Of a stretch of 6,920 nt of DNA, positions 1 through 5,880 are shown in pieces. Made by a program: the position numbers and the translations under genes. The notes under the pieces are model-generated. The model did no database searches. It worked only from the letters and a program-made list of their open reading frames with translations, and had not been told where the DNA came from. Where the stretch lies: assembly GCA_016793685.1 (NCBI GenBank), contig JAEULX010000198.1, positions 1 through 6,920 of the forward strand, read 5' to 3'. Source of the stretch: Bradyrhizobiaceae bacterium. GTDB lineage: Bacteria > Pseudomonadota > Alphaproteobacteria > Rhizobiales > Xanthobacteraceae. How positions within the stretch are numbered: position 1 is the first letter of the stretch; each line of letters opens with the position of its first letter.

Positions 1-1033
1 CGACCGGCTGATAGTTTGTCTTCAGCCGCGACCACGGCGACGCAGGCGGCAGCGGAACTTGCCCGCGCGCCGACGCAAAGAACTGCAGGCGGGGCAGGCT
101 CGCTATCTCGTCCGGCGAGAAGGGCTCGGCCAAGCCGAAGCTCGACGGGGCAGGGATCGGCAGGACCGCATCGGCGATCACCGCCCCCGTGGCCGGCTTG
201 GGCCACTTGCCATTCTTGCCGCCTCGGTTGACCTGCCAATCTGACGGCAGCGTCGCGGTCTTCACGCGATCCGGGGTCGCCGGTACGACGTGGACGATGC
301 GGTAGCCGCGGCGTTTGAGTTCCTTGAGGATCGTGGGCATCGCCAGCGCGGTCGCCGGCTGGATGTCGTGGAGCAGAATCATGCCGCGGCGCCTGGCCTC
401 GAGGCGTTCCAGCGCGCGCGCCGTGATTGCGCTCGCCGAAATATGCTTCCAGTCGTCGACCGGAAAGTCCGCGCTCCACGTCATCAGCGAACGGCTGGCG
501 AGATAGCGCTCGGTCGTGTCGCTGCGCAAAAGCCCGGGAATACGGAAGAAGGGCGCGACCGCGTTGCGGTCTCCGAGCGCATCGGCGACCGAAGCGATGC
601 CACCTTCAACCTCCGCGTCCGCCTGCTCCGGCGACATGCGGTTGAAAGTGAACGGATGGCTGTTGCTGTGGGTGCCGAGGGTGTGCCCGGCGGCATGAAG
701 TTTCCGCACCACGTCGGGAAAGGCCTTCGCCATTCGTCCGACGAGGAAGTAGGTCGCCTTCACGCATTCGGCGTTGAGAATATCGAGAATTCGGGTGGAG
801 TACGGCGGCAGCGGCCCGTCGTCGAACGTGAGCACGACCTCGTGGTCGGCGAGCGGCAGCGTCTCGGAATACTGCATCATTCCGAGCCGGGCGTGCTCGG
901 TCGGATCGACGACGATTGTGCGGCTCGTCCCCAGTGCGTCCGGGTTGCCCGGGCATTCGGCCGCCCGGGCAGGGCCCGTTGCGGCTAGTGCAAATAATAC
1001 AGCCGCGGCGCTCAAGGCGCGCAGATCAGTCAC
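1..1033 (-). CDS. Exported polysaccharide deacetylase (NodB/CE4 family), C-terminus cut by window edge
   Basis: Probable metal-dependent deacetylase that removes N- or O-acetyl groups from a cell-surface or extracellular polysaccharide. Reading the minus strand from GTG at 1033 gives 344 codons with no stop before the left edge. Residues 1-24 form a signal peptide (hydrophobic core about 8-20, cleavage probably near ARA/AEC), so the enzyme is exported. CE4 motifs appear in order: TFDDGP at 69-74 (catalytic D71, metal D72), HSNSHP at 122-127 (metal ligands H122 and H126), RIPG at 164-167, DDW at 193-195, and LLHD at 220-223 (H222). The third motif has Gly where the family usually has an aromatic residue. 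At least 120 residues follow the last motif as a Pro-rich extension that I do not recognise. The GTG start is chosen for its Shine-Dalgarno GGAGG five bases upstream and the good signal peptide; an in-frame GTG further upstream lacks such a site. It is divergent from mgtE. The substrate cannot be told; peptidoglycan, chitooligosaccharide and exopolysaccharide are all possible. Confidence 0.9.
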   Translation of the reverse strand, partial: MTDLRALSAAAVLFALAATGPARAAECPGNPDALGTSRTIVVDPTEHARLGMMQYSETLPLADHEVVLTFDDGPLPPYSTRILDILNAECVKATYFLVGRMAKAFPDVVRKLHAAGHTLGTHSNSHPFTFNRMSPEQADAEVEGGIASVADALGDRNAVAPFFRIPGLLRSDTTERYLASRSLMTWSADFPVDDWKHISASAITARALERLEARRRGMILLHDIQPATALAMPTILKELKRRGYRIVHVVPATPDRVKTATLPSDWQVNRGGKNGKWPKPATGAVIADAVLPIPAPSSFGLAEPFSPDEIASLPRLQFFASARGQVPLPPASPWSRLKTNYQPV

Positions 1034-1038
1034 GGCAC

Positions 1039-1046
1039 CCTCCACC
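1039..1046 (-). promoter_or_regulatory. Shine-Dalgarno site of the deacetylase gene
   Basis: The minus strand reads GGTGGAGG here, followed by five bases and then GTG at 1033. It decides the start: no ATG is available, and the other in-frame GTG codons upstream lack a comparable site. A second GTG at 1038 is in another frame and meets TGA two codons later. Confidence 0.7.
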
Positions 1047-1071
1047 AAGAATTGCCAAGTTAGTCCTTTCA

Positions 1072-1087
1072 CAAATCGAGTGATTTG
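1072..1087. repeat. Short inverted repeat upstream of the deacetylase
   Basis: CAAATC, a four-base spacer (GAGT), then GATTTG: perfect six-base arms. It lies 39 bases upstream of the deacetylase GTG in an A/T-rich stretch, where an operator or a leader hairpin could sit. No regulator can be assigned, and arms this short could occur by chance. Confidence 0.3.
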
Positions 1088-1335
1088 GTAACAGCCTCTT
1101 TAATGGTTTAGAGTGCACAAACGTTGAAAATGCGGTGAGCGTGCCCCGCGCGCATCACAATTCGACGGCAACCCGTAGCGGTCCGTACGTAAAACACCCC
1201 ATTTCCCGCGGCCGGGTCGCGACGCACGCCGCACAACGCACTCGCCGAGGTAGCGGCTAAACAACAACGGTCCGGTGCGAGACCCGAATCGCACTTGGTC
1301 ATAATCCTGTCGCTCATGGTTTGCACAGGTCGGCC

Positions 1336-1355
1336 CATGCCGCATAACCGGCATG
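1336..1355 (+). repeat. Inverted repeat in the presumed mgtE leader
   Basis: CATGCCG, a six-base loop (CATAAC), then CGGCATG: perfect seven-base arms. The repeat ends 25 bases before the mgtE ATG and just upstream of its Shine-Dalgarno sequence. It could be a leader hairpin affecting translation or an operator for a dimeric regulator. The sequence alone does not decide, and it resembles no Mg2+ riboswitch I know. Confidence 0.4.
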
Positions 1356-1380
1356 CCCGCCGCTCATTCGGAAGGAAGCG

Positions 1381-2796
1381 ATGCTCGAGCCAGGAACCCA
1401 GACTCCGGCAAGCGCTACCGCCGCCGATCTTCCGCTCCGCGACGAAGAGGGAACGATCCGCGGCGAATTCGTCGAGAGCGTTCGCAGTGCGGTCGAAGCG
1501 GCCGATGCGGAGACGCTGCGCCGGCTCGTCGGCGAATTGCATGAGGCCGATCTCGGCGACCTGCTCGAAGCGCTCGACCCGGACGAGCGGCCCGAGCTGA
1601 TCACGCTGTTGGGGGACGATTTCGATTTTACCGCGCTGGCCGAAGTCGACCATGCGGTGCGCGAAGAGATTCTCGATGAGTTGCCGCCCGAAACCGTCGC
1701 CGAGGGCGTGCGCGAACTCGATCTGGACGATGCCGTCTACATTCTCGAAGGCCTGCCGCAGGAAGAGCAGGACGAAATCCTCGACCAGCTTCCCCCGCCC
1801 GAGCGCGTCGCGCTGGCGCGCAGCCTGCAATATCCCGAGGATTCCGCCGGGCGGCGGATGCAGACCGAATACATCGCGGTGCCGCCCTCCTGGCGGGTGG
1901 GCCACGCCATCGACTACATGCGCGAGACCGAGGACCTCCCGGAGCGGTTTTACGAGCTCTACGTGGTGGACACCGATTCGCGCCTGCTCGGCGCAGTCAG
2001 CCTCGATCGCCTGTTGCGGACCAAGCGGCCGACGCTGGTGTCGGAACTCATGGAGGCCGAACGCCGCCGCGTGCGCGCGACCGAGGACCAGTCCGAGGTG
2101 GCGCGCCTGTTCGAGCGGTACAACCTGATCGCCGTGCCGGTGGTCGACGAAGCCGACCGGCTGGTCGGCGTCATCACGGTCGACGACGTCGTCGACGTGA
2201 TCGAGGAGGAGGCGGAGAAAGAAATCAAGGCGATGGGCGGCGTCACCGGCGACGAGCACTTGTCCGATTCGGTGTGGACCATCGCGCGCGGCCGCTTCAA
2301 CTGGCTTCTGGTGAATCTGGCGACGGCGTTTCTCGCCTCCTCGGTGCTGGGCATCTTCGAGGGCGAGCTGCAGAAAATGGTGGCGCTCGCCGTGCTGGCG
2401 CCGATCGTCGCGAGCCAGGGCGGCAATGCGGCGACGCAGACGATGACGGTGGCGGTGCGCGCGCTCGCGACACGCGAATTGCGCGACAGCAATGCCCGGC
2501 GCGTCGTATTGCGCGAACTTCTGGTCGGCCTCGTCAACGGGCTTGCCTTCGCCGTCATCACCGGGGTCGTGGCCTATGCCTGGTTCAAGATACCGGACCT
2601 CGGCCTGGTGATCGGGCTCGCGATGGTCTGCAACCTCGTCGCCGCGGCGCTCGGGGGAATTCTGATCCCGCTGGCGATCTCCAAGTTCCGGCTCGATCCC
2701 GCGGTGTCGTCGGGCGTGTTCGTGACGACCGTGACCGACGTGGTCGGCTTCTTCTCGTTTCTCGGCATCGCCACGTTGTGGTTCGGCCTCAAGTAA
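1381..2796 (+). CDS. mgtE: Magnesium transporter MgtE
   Basis: Inner-membrane Mg2+ channel of the MgtE/SLC41 family, 471 residues (the family is usually about 450-480). The cytosolic part has an acidic helical MgtE_N domain at about 35-145, then two CBS domains at about 155-220 and 222-280 that in characterised members bind Mg2+ and close the pore when internal Mg2+ is sufficient. A plug helix (about 285-305) leads to five membrane segments at about 307-470. Family hallmarks are PIVASQGGNAATQT at 341-354 and TTVTDVVGFF at 449-458; D453 corresponds to the pore Asp (D432) of the Thermus thermophilus channel. The ATG is supported by a Shine-Dalgarno GGAAGGA a few bases upstream; MgtE homology starts soon after it. 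The gene stands alone, divergent from the deacetylase and convergent with the sugar importer operon. Control is probably mainly by the protein's own Mg2+ gating. Nothing looks broken. Confidence 0.97.
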   Translation: MLEPGTQTPASATAADLPLRDEEGTIRGEFVESVRSAVEAADAETLRRLVGELHEADLGDLLEALDPDERPELITLLGDDFDFTALAEVDHAVREEILDELPPETVAEGVRELDLDDAVYILEGLPQEEQDEILDQLPPPERVALARSLQYPEDSAGRRMQTEYIAVPPSWRVGHAIDYMRETEDLPERFYELYVVDTDSRLLGAVSLDRLLRTKRPTLVSELMEAERRRVRATEDQSEVARLFERYNLIAVPVVDEADRLVGVITVDDVVDVIEEEAEKEIKAMGGVTGDEHLSDSVWTIARGRFNWLLVNLATAFLASSVLGIFEGELQKMVALAVLAPIVASQGGNAATQTMTVAVRALATRELRDSNARRVVLRELLVGLVNGLAFAVITGVVAYAWFKIPDLGLVIGLAMVCNLVAAALGGILIPLAISKFRLDPAVSSGVFVTTVTDVVGFFSFLGIATLWFGLK

Positions 2797-2865
2797 CGGC
2801 AAGAATTTTCCGGCGGATGCCGATCGCCGTGAGCGCGGGCATGGGCCACGCGGACTGCGCGCAGG

Positions 2866-2894
2866 AAAATGCGCGGGACGGAACGCCCGCGCAT
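2866..2894 (-). terminator. Probable intrinsic terminator of the sugar importer operon
   Basis: ATGCGCGGG at 2869-2877 and CCCGCGCAT at 2886-2894 form a perfect nine-base stem with an eight-base loop. On the minus strand the stem is followed directly by TTT (2868-2866), extending the T that closes the stem. The stem starts 52 bases after the stop codon of the binding-protein gene, the expected place for the operon's terminator. On the plus strand no T run follows, so it would be a weaker terminator for mgtE, whose stop lies 72 bases before it. It is the only strong hairpin I see in the 149-base gap. Confidence 0.75.
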
Positions 2895-2945
2895 GAAGAA
2901 GCAATGCCTCGCCGTCGAACAAGGTCGATCAGGGCCGCGAGCGTC

Positions 2946-3905
2946 CTACTTCGTCGCGGTTTCCGATAGCTTCGGGCATTGCCGCTGTTCGATCGGCACT
3001 TCGTAGGGCTGGTAATTCGTCTTGTCGATGACGACCGGCTTCAGGATGATCTCCTTCGGCGTCTCTTCTTTGCGGAGATTGCGCACGGCGATTTCGACGC
3101 CGAGGCAGCCCTGGACGAAGCCATTGAAGTCGCCGGAGGCGAGCAGCCGGCCGGACTTGATCAATTCGACCGCTTCCCGGCTGCCGTTGATGCCGACGAC
3201 CGCCGCCTTGCGATTGGCCCCGTCGAGGGCTTCGAGCGCCCCGATGCCCATCGCGTCGTTGGCGGCGAGGACGCCGTCGATCTGCGGGAACGACTGGATC
3301 AGGTTCTCCATCACCTGGAGCGCCTGCAGCCGCTGATAGTTGCCGGGCTGCGAGGCGAGCAGCTTCACGTTGGGGAATTCCTTGATGGCGTCGTTGAAGC
3401 CGCGCACGCGATCGGTGCTGGTGAGCGAGCCCTTGACCCCTTCGAGGATCACCACGTTGCCCTTGCCTCCGAGCTCCTTGAGAAGGGCGCGGCCGGTCGA
3501 CAGGCCGATGTTGTAGTCGTCCGCGCCGACATAGGCGACGAGTTTTCCCCCGGCGACCCGGTCCGTGATGTTGGTGACCGGAATGCCTGCGGCGTTGATC
3601 TTCTCCACCGCCGGGACCAGCGCCTTGTAATCGACCGGCACGAAGACGATCGCGCTGGGCTTCTTCACGATCACGTCCTCGACCTGCGAAAGCTGCTCGG
3701 GAATGCTGTCGGGCTTGGTCGGGATGTATTGGATGACGTTGACGCCGAGCGCCTTCGCCGCGCTTTCGGCGCCGACCCGCACCGCCTGAAAGTAGGGATT
3801 GGTCTGATTCTTGGTGAATACGGCGATGGTCTCGTTTTCGGCGAGCGCCGGCCCGGCGCTGCAAAGCGCGAGCAGCACGGCCGCTGGTAAGGCACGACGA
3901 GGCAT
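2946..3905 (-). CDS. Periplasmic sugar-binding protein of a CUT2 ABC importer
   Basis: Captures the substrate in the periplasm and delivers it to the membrane complex. The product has 319 residues, typical for RbsB-type (periplasmic binding protein type I, Peripla_BP_4) proteins. Residues 1-22 are a signal peptide ending ALA before ENET; the Cys at 15 is not in a lipobox, so the mature protein should be soluble. Conserved sites include NPYF (36-39), DR (115-116), R166 in RVRGF, and ND (216-217), which line up with sugar contacts in E. coli RbsB. Two other RbsB contacts differ by my alignment: Asp215 becomes N240 and Gln235 becomes F260, arguing against ribose. ATG at 3905 is preferred over an in-frame ATG ten codons upstream because it has a Shine-Dalgarno site and gives a compact signal peptide. 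The gene is last in the operon, 59 bases after permease 2. The substrate is unknown. Confidence 0.93.
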   Translation of the reverse strand: MPRRALPAAVLLALCSAGPALAENETIAVFTKNQTNPYFQAVRVGAESAAKALGVNVIQYIPTKPDSIPEQLSQVEDVIVKKPSAIVFVPVDYKALVPAVEKINAAGIPVTNITDRVAGGKLVAYVGADDYNIGLSTGRALLKELGGKGNVVILEGVKGSLTSTDRVRGFNDAIKEFPNVKLLASQPGNYQRLQALQVMENLIQSFPQIDGVLAANDAMGIGALEALDGANRKAAVVGINGSREAVELIKSGRLLASGDFNGFVQGCLGVEIAVRNLRKEETPKEIILKPVVIDKTNYQPYEVPIEQRQCPKLSETATK

Positions 3906-3912
3906 GGTTTCG

Positions 3913-3919
3913 CTCCCTT
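3913..3919 (-). promoter_or_regulatory. Shine-Dalgarno site of the binding-protein gene
   Basis: The minus strand reads AAGGGAG, seven bases before ATG at 3905. It supports that start over the upstream in-frame ATG at 3935, and it gives this gene its own translation initiation, unlike the coupled permease genes. Confidence 0.65.
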
Positions 3920-3924
3920 GTTTT

Positions 3925-3949
3925 CGGCGCACCATTATTGATGGCGCCG
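3925..3949 (-). other. Intercistronic hairpin between permease 2 and binding-protein genes
   Basis: CGGCG (3925-3929) pairs with CGCCG (3945-3949), and CCAT (3932-3935) pairs with ATGG (3941-3944). This gives a nine-pair stem with a two-base bulge and a five-base loop. No T run follows on the minus strand, so it does not look like a complete terminator. Its place just before the binding-protein ribosome site suggests a role in RNA processing or stability, or partial attenuation, which can raise binding-protein levels relative to the permeases. That role is inference from similar operons. Confidence 0.5.
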
Positions 3950-3964
3950 TGACGTGACGATCGC

Positions 3965-4933
3965 TCAATCGGTGTCCCGCCGCGTAGCGATGTCGATCCA
4001 GACGGCGAGCAGGACGATGACGCCGGTGGCAAGCGGCTGCCACGAGGCGTTGATCTGCAGGAGGTTCATCCCGTTGACGACGAGGGTGAGGATCAGCGCG
4101 CCGATCAGGGTGCCCGATACGGTGCCCGATCCGCCGAACAGCGAGGTGCCGCCGATCAGAACCGCCGCGATCGCGGGCAATGTCAGGTCTTCGCCGAGAT
4201 CGCCCTGGGCGGAATTGATGCGCGCGAGAATGATCAGCGAGGCGAGGCCGGCCATCGCGCCGCTGACGGCGTAGACCAGCAGGAGGCGCCGCTCCACCGG
4301 CACGCCGGACAGGCGCGCCGCCTCGGGGTTGGCGCCGACCGCGTAAACCTGCCGGCCCCAGACCGTGCGTTCGGCGAAGAACGTGCCGATGGCGAGGAAG
4401 AGAATCATCACATAGACCGGGATCGGAATGCCGAACAGGTAGCCGATGCCGAACTGCCGGAAGCCGGGCGGAAATCCGTGAATGGTCTCCCCGCCCATGT
4501 AGTAGTAGGTGATCCCGGTGAGGATCCACATCGTGCCGTAGGTCGCGATGAAGGACGGAATGCGCAGGAGCGTCACCAGCGTTCCGTTGAACAATCCGAC
4601 CAGCGATCCGCAGCCGACGCCGACGAGGACGCCGAGCCACGGCGAACCCGCGCCCTTGATGACGCTGGCGGCGAGACACGCCGAGAGCGCGACATTGGCT
4701 CCGACAGAAAGGTCGAGGCCCGCGGTGAGGATCACGAGAGTCAGTCCGGAGGCGATCAGGAACAGGAGGGCGGTCTGCCGCAGCACGTTGAGCAGGTTGC
4801 CCCAGGTCGGAAACACGTCGCTGGCGAACGTCAGGGCGAGCGCGAGAACGATCGCCGCAAGCAGACGATAGGCTCCGGGCGGCACGTGCCGCGTGAACGT
4901 CAGGGGCGCGCGCGACGCGGTTTCGAGGCTCAT
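3965..4933 (-). CDS. CUT2 sugar ABC importer permease (second of two)
   Basis: Inner-membrane permease of the BPD_transp_2 family (RbsC/XylH-like), 322 residues, with many hydrophobic segments between about 20 and 315. Family marks are TAGLDLSVGAN at 70-80, the loop NPEAARLSG at 202-210, whose place between membrane segments suits the coupling contact with the ATPase, and GGTSLFGG at 261-268. It probably forms the channel as a heterodimer with permease 1, whose gene ends inside the start of this one: the TGA of permease 1 overlaps this ATG by four bases (4930-4933). A Shine-Dalgarno GGAG lies six bases before the ATG, inside the permease 1 gene. The frame stays open far upstream, but homology begins at this start. 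The two permeases share family motifs but are clearly diverged, so they look like old paralogues rather than a recent duplication. The substrate cannot be told. Confidence 0.93.
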   Translation of the reverse strand: MSLETASRAPLTFTRHVPPGAYRLLAAIVLALALTFASDVFPTWGNLLNVLRQTALLFLIASGLTLVILTAGLDLSVGANVALSACLAASVIKGAGSPWLGVLVGVGCGSLVGLFNGTLVTLLRIPSFIATYGTMWILTGITYYYMGGETIHGFPPGFRQFGIGYLFGIPIPVYVMILFLAIGTFFAERTVWGRQVYAVGANPEAARLSGVPVERRLLLVYAVSGAMAGLASLIILARINSAQGDLGEDLTLPAIAAVLIGGTSLFGGSGTVSGTLIGALILTLVVNGMNLLQINASWQPLATGVIVLLAVWIDIATRRDTD

Positions 4934-5880
4934 GCGCGGCTCCGCAGGGCGTCGATGAACAGGGCGACGATCACCAGCGCGCCGATGCAGGCGACCTGTG
5001 TCGACGACGGCACCGCCGCGAGGTTCAACCCGTTGCGCAGGACCCCGACCGCGATGACGCCGAGCAGCGAGCCGAACAGCCAGCCATTGCCGCGCTCGAA
5101 GGACGTGCCGCCCACCGCCACCGCCGCGATGGCGTCGAACTCCAGGCCGAGGCCCGCCGTCGGATGCGCCGCATTGAGCCGTGCCGTCATCAGCAGCGCC
5201 GCAAACCCGGCGATCAACCCCGACAGCGCATAAACCGCGATCAGCATCGCGCGGTCGGACACGCCGGCAAGCCGCAACGCCTCGCGATTGCCGCCGAGCG
5301 CGAATACCGCGACGCCGAATCGTGTCCGGTACAGCAGCACGTGCACGACGCCGTAGGCGGCCGCCGCAAGCAGGATCGGCACGGGGATGCCCAACAGCGT
5401 GCCGGAATAGATTCGCTCGATGGAAGAGGGGATGCCGACCACGCTCTGCCCGTCGGTCACGACCAGCGACAGGCCCTGGGCGATGCCGAGCGTTCCCAGC
5501 GTGGCGATGAAGGGCGGCAGGTTGAGCGACGCCACGAGAACGCCATTGAGAAGGCCGAAGCCGAGCCCGACGGCGAGCCCGGCGAGAATGCCTAGCGCGG
5601 CGGAGCCGGTCGCGACGACGGTGAGCGCGAGCGCGATCGAGGCGAGGGTGAGAACGGCGCCGATCGAGAGATCCAGCCCTTCGGTCATGATGACGACGGT
5701 CGTCGGCAGCGCCAGCAGCGTCAGCAAGGTCGACTGCACGAGCAGATTGGCGATGTTGCCCGGCGTCGCGAAGTTGGGATTGGCGAGCGTAAAGCCGACG
5801 ATCAGCAGCGCGAGCACGATCGCCACCCCCGGAATGCGGGCGAGGAGCGAAACGCCCTGGCGCATTGCCTGGGCCGTCAT
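4930..5880 (-). CDS. CUT2 sugar ABC importer permease (first of two)
   Basis: Inner-membrane permease of the BPD_transp_2 family, 316 residues, with hydrophobic segments over about 15-310. Marks of the family are MTEGLDLSIGAVL at 65-77, PPFIATLGTLGIAQG at 122-136, the loop NREALRLAGVS at 198-208, and VGGTSFERGNG at 256-266. In the last motif the Phe-Gly-Gly seen in permease 2 is Phe-Glu-Arg-Gly. The ATG at 5880 overlaps the TGA of the ATPase gene by four bases (5877-5880). I see no good Shine-Dalgarno site before it, so translation probably depends on ribosomes finishing the ATPase gene. A second in-frame ATG five codons later is possible but loses the overlap. It probably pairs with permease 2 in a heterodimeric channel. 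Confidence 0.93.
   Translation of the reverse strand: MTAQAMRQGVSLLARIPGVAIVLALLIVGFTLANPNFATPGNIANLLVQSTLLTLLALPTTVVIMTEGLDLSIGAVLTLASIALALTVVATGSAALGILAGLAVGLGFGLLNGVLVASLNLPPFIATLGTLGIAQGLSLVVTDGQSVVGIPSSIERIYSGTLLGIPVPILLAAAAYGVVHVLLYRTRFGVAVFALGGNREALRLAGVSDRAMLIAVYALSGLIAGFAALLMTARLNAAHPTAGLGLEFDAIAAVAVGGTSFERGNGWLFGSLLGVIAVGVLRNGLNLAAVPSSTQVACIGALVIVALFIDALRSRA

Larger units (their letters stand above)
1034..1380. other. Divergent intergenic region between deacetylase and mgtE
   Basis: These 347 bases should hold the promoters for two genes pointing away from each other. The part next to the deacetylase (about 1041-1115) is clearly richer in A/T than the rest of the window, as promoter DNA often is. 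I see no pair of -35 and -10 boxes with good spacing on either strand. The best isolated match is CATAAT at 1300-1305 on the plus strand, without a -35 partner. Two short inverted repeats are listed separately. Open frames crossing the region have no ribosome site and no recognisable product, so I see no gene. No known Mg2+ riboswitch could be recognised upstream of mgtE. Confidence 0.6.

Noticed and set aside
290..988. 232-codon open frame on the plus strand
   Set aside because: It lies antisense to the deacetylase, whose CE4 motifs are read clearly from the minus strand. The plus-strand product has low-complexity Arg/Ala-rich composition and no recognisable domain.
1089..1104. Possible CtrA-like box (GTAA, eight bases, TTAA)
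   Set aside because: The CtrA consensus TTAA-N7-TTAA needs a seven-base spacer and a full left half; both fail here.
1300..1305. CATAAT as a -10 box for mgtE
   Set aside because: There is no -35-like hexamer 16 to 18 bases upstream, so it is too weak to call a promoter.
1295..1380. Possible small leader peptide before mgtE
   Set aside because: The ATG codons in this stretch have no Shine-Dalgarno site, and the frame runs on into mgtE for many codons without a recognisable product.
1108..2922. 604-codon open frame on the minus strand, antisense to mgtE
   Set aside because: It is the shadow of a GC-rich gene. The translation is rich in His, Arg, Gln and Asp without domain features, there is no ribosome site, and mgtE on the other strand is unmistakable over the same DNA.
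3906..4679. Upstream extension of the binding-protein frame (a 577-residue product)
   Set aside because: The extra N-terminal part is an out-of-frame reading of permease 2. The signal peptide and ribosome site place the true start at 3905.
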